Made by a program: the position numbers and the translations under genes | Shown here: positions 40,059 through 63,930 of the stretch, piece after piece | How positions within the stretch are numbered: the first letter of the stretch is position 1 | How the letters are laid out: every line of letters begins with the position of its first letter | The notes under the pieces: model-generated | Databases searched by the model: none | What the model saw: only the letters and a program-made list of their open reading frames with translations | Told to the model about the DNA's origin: nothing | Assembly: GCA_018292915.2 (NCBI GenBank) | Contig: JACVVK020000151.1 | Coordinates: forward strand, 181,001 to 245,000 | Length of the DNA stretch: 64,000 bases | Source of the DNA: Batillaria attramentaria | Lineage: Eukaryota > Mollusca > Gastropoda > Batillariidae | Direction: 5' to 3'

Positions 40059-41016
40059 CATTGGTTGGTCCGCTGGGAATGTACCGTCACCTGACAGACT
40101 ACGTACATCAACAGCACGTACATGTAGTATATTACGTCGGTCTGCAGCACGGGAAGACTAGTACACAAACTAGACGTCAACGTGGGTAAGGTTTGGTTGT
40201 CAGCTCTCAACGAATCGGATTGTCTTGTGGATTTCTTTCACTACGTGGCTGATGCGGACCACACTCGTAAGGTAATCAAGAGTTTGCTTGAAGGAGAGAA
40301 AGTTGAAGAAAAAGGAGGGGGGGGGGGGAGGCAAAATATTCTTCATATCGTCTGTGAAAAATCAGCTGTAAGGCCAGGAGAATTTGACTATTGTTGGTGG
40401 GGTTTTGTTGTTTGTTTGTTTTTGTTTTGTTTTGATTTTTCTTCGTCTCTAAATGATTGATTCAGTGTAAGTCCCTAGTGAGACATTCGTTCAGTATCAG
40501 CACAAGTACTACATGTACATTATATTTCTGTTCCCAGCACACAGTGTAAGCGTTGGCAGTGTTGTCAATAGTTCACACCGGCAACTGAGACCAGGGAAAC
40601 AGACTCTCACGTTTCCGCCATCTACCTACAAAAGCACCTATTATCCTTAATCTCCCTCGTGATTCTTTAAAGGCCGTTGCACAGTAATTGAATTATCAGC
40701 CAATCGATAACTTCGGCTGGAGTGGTTACTGTCCTGTAGAGTTCTTGCGCGTTGTCATGCAATCTATCGCCGAATTGTTCCGGTCACCGACCGCAAAAGA
40801 TCCGCTAAAACTGTGAGAAAGTCATGAATACATACATGCTTAATCTTTTGGCGTATGGTTTGAGAACCTGTCGATGAGCGCTATATTCCTTTCTCCTGAA
40901 GTCATTTACCGTCAGGGGACTGTGTCCGGTAAAGATAGCCGCACCACACTACAAAACAGATTTCGCAGATAGGAAACGGTATTGCTGCTAGCACAATGTA
41001 ACGTCTTGACGGCTGG

Positions 41017-41017
41017 G

Positions 41018-41093
<76 letters not shown>

Positions 41094-41147
41094 TGTAATG
41101 TTACAGACTACTGTAGTGAGTTGTTATTGTGTACTGACAGGACCAAG

Positions 41148-41208
<61 letters not shown>

Positions 41209-41262
41209 TGTAATGTTACAGACTACTGTAGTGAGTTGTTATTGTGTACTGACAGGACCAAG

Positions 41263-41328
<66 letters not shown>
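41017..41328. repeat. Macrosatellite of ~118-bp units including (TG)n
   Basis: (TG)n, then a 62-bp segment beginning atgtaatgttacagactact and ending aagactctg, then (TG)n again. The 62-bp segment occurs twice, identically, at about 41092-41153 and 41207-41268. Confidence 0.9.
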
Positions 41329-41330
<2 letters not shown>

Positions 41331-41919
41331 CTATGAGAATGACAATTGAAAATGATTCCTCCGGGTGAAAACAAGAGTGTGTCAACAGAGAGCAACGCGC
41401 ATGGAAAGTGTTCGGGATTGCGGCCGTTACGGTAAAATCTAGAAACTTTCCACCGACTGTTATGCTTCAGTGCACATAAGTTGTGATGTTCAACGAGAGC
41501 GAGAGGACTTTTTGAAAAACACGTTTGTGGAAAGACCGGAATGAATGTGGCAAAATGACAGTCACGTTGCTGGAAGAACTACATGTACTCATGGTGCGTC
41601 AACACTGTGCCCCTGGCGGGATGTTTCTGCATACTCCACTATTTCCAGTCTCTCGCCCGACAGACCGGAACTTGATGTGGATGTAACACAGTTTGTTGTT
41701 GCCCAGTCTGATGTAACCCAACACTGGCCTAATCAGTGTAACTTGTGAGAGTGCGTACAGTGTCACCCAGTATAGCCTGATACAGTGTAGCCTAGCCCAG
41801 CATAGCCTGATATTATTTAGCCTGGTGTACAATATAGCTAGCCCACTTCAACTTGGCCTAGCCTGATCAAAGCGACTGACATTGACGTGAGGTTTGTTAG
41901 AGTGTGTACAGTGTGGATC

Positions 41920-52092
<10,173 letters not shown>

Positions 52093-52230
52093 GTGTGATA
52101 ATGGCTGTTATCGTCAGTATCGTCATCAGCAGGTCACACATTAAGCGATATTTTATTTTAGTTCCAGCTGTGCTCAAATTGACCGTTGTCTGCACCATGT
52201 CCGTGGAATGACAACTATCCACTGCGTCTT

Positions 52231-52425
52231 GGGGGAACTAGGACAGCCGGGCGGGGACAGCGTGGAATCTGTTTCCAAGATCTTTGGTTGGACCTTCAGT
52301 GATCGGGTCGTGAGTTTGAAGCCCGGCTGAGGCCAAATATTTGCGCTGGCCTTTTCCTCGTGGCCCTGTGTCTGGTATCACCCGGATGTGGTGGGGAAAG
52401 GACGTTAAACCCTCAACCGACCAGC
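52231..52425 (+). mobile_element. Diverged tRNA-derived SINE
   Basis: The tail half (gtcgtgagtttgaagcccgg, then ccaaatatttgcgctggcct, ending ggggaaaggacgttaaac) matches the 26705 family. The A-box region is disrupted by an insertion, so this is an older copy just past the IR-C stop codon. Confidence 0.75.
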
Positions 52426-52499
52426 CAGTCTTGTAAAGCGTTAATATAGCTGGTATATGCATTTATTTATCAAATTTGGTTGGCTGAACATTTCCAAAG

Positions 52500-52672
52500 C
52501 AGAGGGGGACGAAGCCGGAGTACCCGGAGAGAACCGCCGACGATTGGCCTGAATGAACAGTGCCACATACGAGAAGGAAAAATTCTTTGCCCCGAGTGGG
52601 ACTCGAACCCCCGACCTTTCGCATTGGTGACAAGTCTCATAACCACCAGACCACCGACCACCCCAAGTGTAG
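52500..52672 (-). mobile_element. tRNA-derived SINE of a second family (minus strand)
   Basis: On the minus strand, ggtggtcggtggtctggtgg (A-box-like) is followed by gggggttcgagtcccactcg (B box), then a non-tRNA body containing ctctccgggtactccggctt. The body is unlike the 26705 family. Confidence 0.65.
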
Positions 52673-52679
52673 ATGTGGA

Positions 52680-53115
52680 TTGTAAAGGACTGTAAATGAG
52701 GATTGCGAATGACTGTAAATGAGGATTGTGAAGGACTGTGAATGAGGATCATGTTGTGAAGGACTGTAAATGAAGATCATGTTGTGAAGGACTGTAAATG
52801 AGGATTGTGAAGGATTGTAAATGAGGATTGCGAAGGACTGTAAATGAGGACTGTGAAGGACTGTAAATGAGGATCATGTTGTAAAGGACTGTAAATGAGG
52901 ATCATGTTGTGAAGGATTGTAAATGAGGATTGTGAAGGACTGTATGTGAATGAGGATTGTGAAGAATTGTAAATTAGAATTGTGAAGGATTATAAATTAG
53001 GATTGTGAAGAATTGGAAATTAGGATTGTGAAGAATTGGAAATTAGGATTGTGAAGAATTGGAAATTAGGATTTTGAAGGATTGCATGTAAATGAGGATT
53101 GTGAAGGATTGTAAA
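52680..53115. repeat. Degenerate ~22-bp minisatellite
   Basis: About 18 variants of ggactgtaaatgaggattgtg occur with frequent substitutions (gaggatcatgtt, attagaatt). It is an old or rapidly diverging array. Confidence 0.88.
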
Positions 53116-53512
53116 AGAGGATTTTCTGCTGCTGGTTTCAATGCTAACACTGCCTTTGACTACCTACAGATCTACAGAGAAGTGTGTGCAGCACTTTCCA
53201 GCCGATACATTTGTCTTTACAAGTTTCCAACTTTCATGTGGAATGGAAAACTTTACACGGAGCTGCCAGACTTGAGAGAGATCTACAGTAATAACAGCGT
53301 TACCCCAAGTCGTGCTGTGTAGACGGTTGCTGGCTGATTGAAGATACTGTACACGTGCATATGATTTGGACTTTCCTCTTCATACGCGTGTTTCTGTTTT
53401 TAGCACTTGTAGCCCAGAAATAACTCACAAATAGCCCAGATAATCCATCCGGTTTGGCAGGCAGGAATTAAGCAAATTGAGGGGAAGCAAGATTCGGAAG
53501 GTGGAGTTGAGA

Positions 53513-53521
53513 GAGAGAGAG

Positions 53522-53598
<77 letters not shown>
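53513..53598. repeat. (GA)n-(TG)n microsatellite
   Basis: A short GA tract is followed by about 70 bp of TG. It is intergenic. Confidence 0.95.
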
Positions 53599-53599
<1 letters not shown>

Positions 53600-54091
53600 G
53601 GGGATGGAGCAGGAGGAAGAAGGTGAAAGACTGAGAAAGGGTTGTTGGGTTGTTTGGTGGTAAGGAATGCTTCTGATGATGTAAACTGACTTTCTTGTTG
53701 CTGCTGTTGTTGTCGTTGTCTGGTTTGTTTCTTCTTCTTTTTTTTTCATGGAATTTCAAAGCATTTTCAAATAAACAAAAGAGAAAGAGAAGGAGAGAAG
53801 ATACATGAAGAAACTACCGTGTTTCAGTCACTCAATACAAACAGTCAACATTATGATCTTTTATATCGCTGTGGTCTTCTACACAACACAAACACATCAT
53901 GATGCCGTGACACACAGTGAAGGCGACGTGAACTCTATGAAACAAGGGTAAACATTTAAAAGCTTGTTTGTTCAGCTTGTCTCTGAGAAAATCAAGAGAC
54001 AAAAACAAATATCTCAGCGAAAACATGAGCATACACCAAAAAAGTCCACGGCCAAACCTAGAACGTTGCGGTCAAAAGCAGTCATGCACAC

Positions 54092-54123
<32 letters not shown>

Positions 54124-55026
54124 TTGAAAACAAAATTCCTCCCGTCTCTCCAGCACTTGACACCATGCTGACATACCTCAAGTTCCCTATTGTCAACTGG
54201 CCCCCATCCCACACCATTTCCCAACTCTCGATCCACGATGGCGCAACACATGGCCTTCCCATTCCCGTGACTGTGACCCGGAAAGGACAAACAACAAGAG
54301 GTGAAAGTGATAGGGCGACATTCAGCACTACATTGTATCGTCAGTAGTAAGCCATCCACTATAGCGCATTTGTTCTGTTGGTCATACTAAAAAAACATGT
54401 GTTTTTGCGAATTTTGTGACAATAACATAATGGCAAAACAGGAGGAAAATGTGTGTGTGTGTATGTTTGGGGGGGGGGGGAGTAAACATGGGTAGTAACG
54501 ATAGACACAGAAGAGCACAATCTTGTTCGAATCCTGTTTGTCTGGTTACGTTAGGTCGACAATTTACATCAGTTCTTGGGATCTACATACACAATTATTC
54601 AACATATCTTGGGTTTTTTTCGTGAGCTATATTCATCAGCTGTTGTCCACGCCAGCCCGGTGTGTGTAGTCATCGCGTGGGATTATTCAGTGAACGCTGA
54701 TGCTGTTTCGGGATGCTGAGTTGTTTCGTTGTCGTCACTACCATAATAGAAAGGTATGCATGATGGCGTCAGCTTGTTCAACAGTGTGTTATATTATAAT
54801 AATTGCCATTTTTCTGCACACACTCAAGTCGCACACACTGACTACAGCGAGAAAGGAACGGAAGTGAGTGACGTCAACCCGGTGAATGTTTTAATGTGGC
54901 TGACATCACTTCATTTCATGTGCCAAATACGAATGAGTAGTTCAAATTCATGTTCATGTAAGGGAAGGCACAAAAACCGGACTTTCAGGTTCACACTGAT
55001 TAACGTGAATCCCAAAGACATGGGAG

Positions 55027-55155
<129 letters not shown>

Positions 55156-56189
55156 TTGTGTGCTGTGACTGGTGATGGACTGAATACGTGTTTCTGTACT
55201 GAGCTACAGTCGTGTTCAGGGTGCAGACTTGTAGCAAACACCAGTCACAGTACCGGTCCCCAGTAAACTTGTGCAGATTTCTGAACTGACACTTCCGTAA
55301 CGTTGTTTGAAATCACTTTGACGGTACATAAGTAGAACGTGTAAGTAGTTGGAATAAGTCAGAGTTAAGTCAGTGAAATCTCGCGCTACCCTTCTCCCGA
55401 CAGACCTTAATGTACATGATCTACAACTACCTACATTCCGGTGAAAAGTCATACATACGCCATATCCCAGAGGGTTTCACTACAAGCAAACGCGGTACTT
55501 GTTGGAGATCTGTTTCGGTCATTCACTATGTCTTGTACATGAGGAAAAAGTTTCGTGAGTGGGTACTCGGACTCCAAAGACAAATTTACCTTCCTACACC
55601 GTGTTGTTGAGATCAAGTTGGGATCATGTTAAGAGATTACCATACGGAGCTTTCCTACACCCACTCCACACCCCCACTCTACACCCACTCTACACCCACG
55701 CCTCTTTTGATCTCCTGCTTCAGCAGGCTGTCTCGCTGGACATGAAAGGAGTGGTTGGGGTCAAACGAGTCGCTCGTGCTGTACGCAAAGTCTCTGGGGC
55801 CACTCCCGCACTGCTGACCTCTGTGTGTTGGGGCGGTAGTGGGTGAAAGTACCCGATAAAAAACCACTTGAAAGGCGATACAGTGCACATAGTCCGCTCT
55901 ACTCGTACTACCGTGACTGGGCGACAAAGAAAAAAAAAACCTTCGGCAGATCCCGCTTATGCAAAAGTGAAGACATGTACATTCTGCAGGAAGTGGCAAT
56001 TCTGACCAGAAATCACAAAAAACGCCAAACAAAATCATAGAACGCAAAACAAAACTTGCGAGGATCTTGGACCCGTTTGTAAAAAGAAAAGTGTTTCCCA
56101 AAATTACATCTACCGTGGTACATATTATGATAATCTGAAACAATCAAGCTTGGTCAATCTCGGCAAATGAGACAGGACAGAAAGTGGCT

Positions 56190-56520
56190 GGTCAGTTATT
56201 GTAGTGGTATACATGTGTTGCCAACAGTTATTGTAGTGGTATACAAGTATTGCCAACAGTTATTGTAGTGATATACATGTATTGCCAACAGTTATTGTAG
56301 TGATATACATGTATTGCCAACAGTTATTGTAGTGATATACATGTATTGCCAACAGTAACTGTTATTGTAGTGGTATACATGTATTGCCAACAGTTATTGT
56401 AGTGGTATACATGTATTGCCAACAGTTATTGCAGTGGTATACATGTGTTGCCAACAGTTATTGCAGTGATATACATGTGTTGCCAACAGTTATTGCAGTG
56501 ATATACATGTATTGCCAACA
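56190..56520. repeat. 32-bp minisatellite (about 10 copies)
   Basis: The unit core is cagttattgtagtggtatac followed by atgtattgccaa. Copies vary at gtagtg/gcagtg and atgtatt/atgtgtt. Confidence 0.93.
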
Positions 56521-57189
56521 AGACCGGAGATCCAAATCGTACAAGGCACCTCTATCTTGCTGACAAACGTTTCAAAAAGAAACAAACATGTTAAGTGGAA
56601 GGAAGGGATTAAGTGACGCACCTGTCAATGTAAAGTAAATGTAATATTATGATACCGGAATGCTGATGTTGCTGATTGCCCTATGATGTCTATCCATAGC
56701 TGTGTTATCCTATATATAGTCACATTCCCGCCAGAAATGGTTACCGGTGTCCGTGCCGTATGTCGTGTAGTCAGTATGGGGGCAGTGTGTGTATGCATTA
56801 CCGATTAGGTTACAGTTAGAACGAAACACGGGCGTGCCTGCCAGTCTTGTGACGATGTCATTGTAAGATGATCAAATTCTTCAGCCTCACGTTTCGTGTG
56901 GGTGTTGCACGTTACATACATAGGCCTATAATTATATCTTTTCCTCCTTTCATCTTTTCCTTGCCACCACCCAAATATAGAAATATTTTAAAGGGGCACT
57001 GTTCTATCCCGCCGTGTCGTGGCCCAGCCAAAACACGCAGAGGGTTGTGAAATAATTCAAACAGTAATTTAACCTTGCAAACTGTCAGTCCTTCGCCTCG
57101 ACAATTCCCAACTCTGTAAGGTGATGATTGTTACCGCCATCCCCCGTCTGTCATGATAACAGTTGTTTATTATGTAGCATTTGAGTCAG

Positions 57190-57190
57190 G

Positions 57191-57233
<43 letters not shown>

Positions 57234-57239
57234 TGTGTA

Positions 57240-57335
<96 letters not shown>
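57190..57335. repeat. (CGTG)n-(TG)n microsatellite
   Basis: CGTG tetranucleotides grade into about 95 bp of TG. Confidence 0.96.
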
Positions 57336-57337
<2 letters not shown>

Positions 57338-57954
57338 GGTAGGTGCGTGTGTGCGTTCGATATTTAAAATACAATTCACTTTTCTGTACACATAAACTAC
57401 AACAAATTCTGACGCCCATTTTCAAGAAGCCGTGTGTACACAGCATAATCCCATCTCAGTGTTTATTAGCTACAAATTATCTCTATTGTTTTTCCAGTAG
57501 TATCATACAAGTCATCAAGTCACGCCTCTTTAAAGGAAGAAGGCCAAAACAGAGCTAACGGTATTTCTCGTACACCTTCTACAGGTGGGTACGAGACAAA
57601 ATGGTCCACAAACCTTTCCACGCATATAAGTTTGTCACGTCTGTTGCAGCCCAGAATAACTTAGTGAAGGCGGTTTGTTCGTGTTTGTCTGTACGTTTCT
57701 GGCCGCCACACCTCTCATATCAAACATATTATACAAACAGGAATTATTTTTGTGCCACAGACTTCACAACGTGTGCGTTCTGTAGGTTTGTTAGCGTGTA
57801 TAGTGTAGCCATGTTTGGAAGTGCTGTAAGCAGTTTGAAGAGTCTTGTGTGGGTATTTGCACACTGTTTTAACACATGGAGGTGACCGGTTTGTGGTCCC
57901 TACGTCAAATAGCCACGGGCCAACTCCCTCACACGCCAATACCAAAACATCAAT

Positions 57955-57990
<36 letters not shown>

Positions 57991-58060
57991 CTGACTCACC
58001 TATGTAACCACATCGTTTTTCTTATTTTTTTTCTTCTTTCCCTAACGATTGCTTGTATTG

Positions 58061-58291
<231 letters not shown>

Positions 58292-58344
58292 GGAATATAC
58301 CGCGACTGTTCGCGGTACCGTTAGAAAATAATGAGTCATTGGCA

Positions 58345-58345
<1 letters not shown>

Positions 58346-58421
<76 letters not shown>
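58346..58421. repeat. (TG)n microsatellite
   Basis: This is about 76 bp of TG and is intergenic. Confidence 0.96.
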
Positions 58422-58422
<1 letters not shown>

Positions 58423-58779
58423 CAGACATACAGACTGACAATCAGACACTGGACAGAGACATGAGACCGCTGACACCGAGTAAGACAAACTATGATGTGC
58501 CTGGGCGGTGACTATGAAAAGTCTCCGATGGTCCAAGTGGATGGGGTTCAGTTGGCAGTGGATGTTGATATCTCACAAGTCAGCTTTCTTAGTCTGCTTC
58601 CCACCTTTGGATTGCCTACTAGTACGCAGTTGTGTTTCCTACCAGTTAGTTAGCATTATTTTGTAGCACTGACTCCCGACCGACGGACGAGTGTTCGGCG
58701 CCCTCCGTATCACTAACAGAACCCAACACTGACAGTCGTGAAGCGTCATAACTGACTGGCATTCCCCGCGGCCCGTCTG

Positions 58780-58858
58780 GTATGTAGGGAATGTCGTCTG
58801 GTATGTAGGGAATGTCGTCTGTTATGTAGGGAATGTCGTCTGGTATGTATGGTATGTA
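58780..58858. repeat. 21-bp minisatellite (about 4 copies)
   Basis: The unit is ctggtatgtagggaatgtcgt with minor variation. The Tyr-Ile-Pro-Asp open frame on the minus strand is its translation. Confidence 0.85.
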
Positions 58859-61050
58859 TGGAGACGTCAGGAGGACAAGTGGCACTTAGTGTGTCGTCCG
58901 ATAACCACAGCGACCCAACACAGACCAGCATGTGCCGGCCCCGCCCGCTTCTTTATGTTTAGTGACGGACGGAAGTGGTCAGGTGGTCAGCCGCCGCAGA
59001 TCACTGAGTTCCACGTGGTGACGGACAGCCGGCCAAGTCAGTGACGTCAAACTACATCTGACACATGGCAGCTTTTTGGCTTTCAGTGCTGGACACGTTA
59101 AATGTAATATGATGTTTGTTGACGGACCGGCTGCTAGTAGTAATTTTTGTTTTTAACGACTGACCGCAACCGGCCACTGACACTGACATCAGTTCCGCTG
59201 CTATAGTCAAGACTCAGTCGGACCTGGACTCAGTTGTGCCAGTCAGTTCAGTTTGGCTGAAATAGTCGCCTGTGGTACATTTTTGGAGACAAAGTACGCG
59301 AACGTCGGTACGTCACAACTCGCCGGTACGTCACAACTCGCCGGTACGCGGCTTCCGTCAGCCGGGATAAACTTGATTAACAGCAGCGACTGAGGCCAAT
59401 ATGGTAGCGCGTTTGTCCATTTACTGCGTACGGCCCCCAGCCGCTGATTTTGGACGAATTTTTTGTCCGGCGTAGTGATGGACTGTTGCTATAGTGATCA
59501 CATTGTTAGCATGCATGATTTAGTCAGTTTGTGTTCCGTAGTCAGTATGTGGATGTGGCCAGAATGTCTGCTGGTGTGTCGTAAACATTGTCAGGTCAAC
59601 AGTTTTGTGGCGTTGTTGCCTGGCCGTGACGAGATACCGGCCACCGTACGCTCACTCTAACATTCCTGCCTATGCCACACTTCTCCTCCAATCATTAACC
59701 GCCACTCGGAAATGTCAGCTCCGCCTACCGTGGGAACAAATCCAAACAGCCAATCAGAACCTGGCTGGTCCATGACGTCATGATGATTATACCAAATAAG
59801 GCAAGGACGTTTGTACTGAATGGGCGGATTGCCGCGGAGCGTAAACAAGCTGGCGTGTGCCCGTGTCAAGCATTCCTTCCTTATCACCCTCCCTCCCCGC
59901 TCCCTCCCCACTGGCATTCCCCGCTTCCCTCCCCTCCCCCCTTCCGGCCCTTGCCCCCCCCCTCCCCGCTTCCCAAGGCCTGCAAGCCCCCACCCCCACC
60001 CTCCTCGTGGCACCGGTGGCTTGAAAACAAACACGCAATTGACAAAAGCTATAAATTTCCCTCCGTGTCGCGTGGCCCGCTCAGAAAGGTGGAAGAGCGA
60101 AGCTGAGGTCGGTTCGTTCATACTCCTGCTCCAACTCTCACGATCCGCCCCGTGCCGTGTAGTGTAGTGCCGTACAACTCTGTCGGTATCTCACACACAC
60201 TGATTCATTCAGCACTACCTACACTGAGACCCGAGAGCTGCAGGCTGCCTTACGCTACACACACGCACTGCACGCGCTCTGGCAAACTTCTTCTCCGACA
60301 ACTTTCACGTGGTGCCAGATTCTCACATCAACATCTCTTACGGTTAATCCTGATGTGCACAGAGTTTGGCACCAACATTTTCTTTTTCTTCTCCACTTTG
60401 CGTGTGTGATTGTGACGATTCTGACGCCGGGCAGCACGACGAAATAATCCCGGCAGCGAAAACTGACTTGTTATAAACCAGTTGTATTCCCGGCGCAAGT
60501 GTGTTTTGTCGTGGCCATGGTGGGATTTTGAGACAAGACTTTTTCTTGGAAAGAACTTGTTGACTGTTGACTCAGATAACTGATCGTTTGTCTCATTTCG
60601 AGTCTCGACACTCAGTTTGAATGCAGTCAGGACGATTTGCTGCTGACTGTGGGCGCTGCAATACGACGAACACACTGCCAAACACTTGACACAGTTCTCA
60701 GTACAAGGAAGTCATTGTGCCAATCGGACTGAAACAAAACTTGCATAGACGGATTCGCTGACTGGAGATCGCCTGACTGGCATCTCGGTTTTTCCCAGAA
60801 GTGACCGGTCGAGTGGAACAAACGTGACACTGAGGTTGAGGCCGTGCTAACAAGCGCCAGATTGTCACTTATTAACCACACGTGGTGTGGTAATTACAGC
60901 GCCGGAGCCACTGCGTGGGAGTACAGACTCACTGACTGTAACCGTGCTGAGCCGACAAACTGAGTTTTGGTAAAGTGATTGGCTCGGCGGAAGGCCGTTT
61001 TGAGCCGGACTGAAGACTATAACCAAACGTTACCCACGTGTGTCCGAGTG

Positions 61051-61057
61051 TATATAA
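61051..61057 (+). promoter_or_regulatory. TATA-like box
   Basis: The motif tatataa lies 63 bp before the ATG at 61114. With the usual 25-35 bp spacing this would give a 5' UTR of roughly 30 nt. Confidence 0.45.
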
Positions 61058-61113
61058 TTATAACGACAGATTGGTTGAACTGTCACTAGTTGTTATAACC
61101 GAGGTCAAACATC

Positions 61114-61170
61114 ATGGAGCATTTCCAAGTTCTGCGACATCTTCAGCTTACAGGCGTCCTGCTACTTATG
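61114..61170 (+). CDS. Candidate first coding exon with signal peptide (partial gene)
   Basis: ATG 61114 opens 19 codons (MEHFQVLRHLQLTGVLLLM) ending phase 0 at a strong donor, gtaagt. The hydrophobic LTGVLLLM end suggests the start of a signal peptide cut by an intron. A TATA-like box lies upstream. No later exon was recognised before the window ends, so the product is unknown. A further receptor of the local family is possible but unproven. Confidence 0.45.
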
Positions 61171-61187
61171 GTAAGTGTTGAAAATTA

Positions 61188-61229
<42 letters not shown>

Positions 61230-61404
61230 CTGAGTTCTCTGGATGAAGTAGTTCCTCCGAGTACTGATTGAACTGGCGTCGTACAACTGAGTACGTGTGT
61301 TTGTGGCGCCTGCCAGTACTACCCGGCAGTGCTGTCCCTTGTAATGCCGGCAGGCTGTACCAATACAGGGGCAGAGTTCACTGTTCATTTGACTGATTGA
61401 CCTT

Positions 61405-61475
61405 TGAACTATCAACCGGTTGCCGTCGTGCGTTCGATTCCAGTTTGGAGCCACTGAAAATCCTTGAAAACTGAG
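61405..61475 (+). mobile_element. Degenerate tRNA-like SINE fragment
   Basis: The B-box-like gtgcgttcgattccagtttg followed by gagccactgaaaat resembles the head of the SINE at 39322. The A box is not convincing. Confidence 0.35.
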
Positions 61476-62039
61476 ACTTGTGTTTTTTCCCCTTCCTTGC
61501 CCTGTCTTTGACGGTCAGCCGGACCTTGTCAGTGGTGGGAGCAGGACGTGAACTGGTTAAGACCCAAGACTATAACCACACAGAGAGGGAGGGGGGGGTG
61601 AGAGGAGGGGGTGTCTGTGAAACGTACGGATGGCCTCAGTTGTGCAATTTCCGTTTATGAATGAAATGTTGATGTATACGGTAAAGTCGCTGCTGCTGCT
61701 GATTATCGTCACTCAACTGAGTATCACGTGACTGTTGTTTTGACATCAGTGATGCCCGCACAACATTGTGACTGGCGTTGTGTAACCAGCTCAGTGTCGA
61801 TAGAATTATCACAGTTATCATGAAGTAGGACAGACGGTCTCAGTTATCATGAAGTAGGACAGACGGTATTTTCCTGTCATGTCAAGCATTCTTACAACCT
61901 GTTGACGCGTCTTCTGTATCAGACGGGAATTAGGGCGTTCTCCTAATCGGGTCACGTCCATTTGATGGGCGAGTCATCACTGAGTGATGATGCTTGATAA
62001 ACGTTGAGGAGGGGACTGACGAGACCGACGATAAACGCG

Positions 62040-62215
62040 ATACTGAACAGAGAGTGTTGGAGTGTCAGTGCTGGGCCGGCGGCAAGTTGGGATCCTGGCT
62101 GGAAACCCGGCTAACATGTGTGCTGACCTCTCAGTCCTCTCTGCTCCTGTTTGATGTCAGTCACTGACCTCATGTGGTGGAAACGGACCGTGACGTTAAA
62201 ACTCTTAATAACTCA
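62040..62215 (+). mobile_element. Old SINE remnant of the 26705 family
   Basis: The tail gatgtcagtcactgacctca followed by tgtggtggaaacggaccgtgacgttaaaac matches the family 3' end. The head is highly diverged. Confidence 0.45.
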
Positions 62216-63293
62216 CTAACCTAATGCTAAGCTAAACTACAGATATATACCGGACTCATTTCTTTGTACCACTGTCGATGAAGAATTTCCAAGAACGACC
62301 TGTATAGTACAGGTGTTGGGGGTTGGGGTGGCCCCGGAGGAGGGGGGATAGGGGGATGGAGGTGGTGATTCTGGACCGTAGCTGACATTATTTTGCCGTA
62401 CAAGGACAGCAAGAGAGACTGGCTTCATTCTTGTACTTTGACTCTCACACCTGAGTCCGGCCGACCGTGAGTACTGTTGACGTAAACGGACGGCACCGAC
62501 ACGCACCACTGAATCACGACCACTGCCTTACGCACCCGAGTGAAGCCAAGTGTAGAGCTGAAGGGAGAACTCCAACACACGATAAGCATTCCTCAGTTCG
62601 CATCTGTAGGTATTTTCTGTTGACGTCTGCGGTTCACTGAACGTCACTGACACGCTGCCGCGGCATGTGAGTGATTCTTCATATTACACACACATTACCT
62701 TCTGATGTCAGCCACCCGAAGCGTTCACCATGTACCCGAGTACAATTCAACCGGAAGAACGAACAAATTACATAGACTTGACATACCAAGCTCGGCTTGT
62801 CACCAACCCACCAAACAAGCTAAACTACAGATATATACCGGACTCATTTCTTTGTACCACTGCCGATGAAAAATGTCCAGGAATGACCTGTATGGTACAG
62901 GTGTCGGGGGTTGGGGGTGGCACTGAAGCCGGGAGGGGGGTTGGGGGTGGCCCTGGAGGAGAGGGGTGGTGGTGGGATTCTGTACCCGAGTACCGGCAAT
63001 TCAACCAGAAGAACGAACAGATTATTTATACATAACATACCTAGCGGCTTGTCACCAAGTCTTACCACCACCACCACCCCACACACACACACCACCACCA
63101 CTGACCACCACCACCACCACCCAAGCAGGCCGGCGGCGGGTAGATTTGGCGGGAGGTCATAGTGCGATACTGACATTCCGGGAATACCCGTGATCTCTGG
63201 CATTCTGTGTGAGGAAGCGGCAAGTCACTTCAGTGCCAGCAATGATGAGATTGTGGGTCACGTGACGAGATTGTGGCGGCATCGTTGTGGATT

Positions 63294-63594
<301 letters not shown>

Positions 63595-63770
63595 TCAAAA
63601 GTTCACAGTACGTTTCCGCATAAATACCAGCTAGTATGTTCCTGTAGACCAATATCATGGCGGCACAGCAAAGATATAAGCGGGCCTATCCGCTTTGGTA
63701 CACTGAGTGCATACGACCAACAGTTTTCTCTCAGTGAAATTCATGCCGTGCTCGGTTGCTAATTTACCGT

Positions 63771-63930
63771 AATTCACAATTGACATACCTCGACATATTT
63801 CACAGCATACCTCACAATTGACATACCTCGACATATTTCACAGCATACCTCACAATTGACATACCTCGACATATTTCACAGCATACCTCACACCTGACAT
63901 ACTTCAACACATGTCACAGCATACCTGACA
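63771..63930. repeat. 38-bp minisatellite at the right end
   Basis: About four copies of a 38-bp unit (core acctcacaattgacatacct) become degenerate toward 63930. Confidence 0.9.

Larger units (their letters stand above)
36670..41915. other. IR-B / IR-C intergenic interval
   Basis: No exon could be supported. It contains the IR-B polyadenylation motif, a SINE at 37417, two adjoining minisatellites (37641-38519 and about 38560-38870), a SINE remnant at 39322, TG arrays at 39905-40057 and 41017-41328, and T/G-rich low-complexity sequence. Confidence 0.5.

Noticed and set aside
55410..56040. Cluster of short open frames that could be a decayed transposase
   Set aside because: The frames do not connect and no catalytic motif can be identified. 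It is mentioned only as possible old transposon sequence.
59657..60121. 154-codon minus-strand open frame rich in Gly and Arg
   Set aside because: It lies over a C-rich low-complexity block with no domain and no splice context. The opposite strand is open too.
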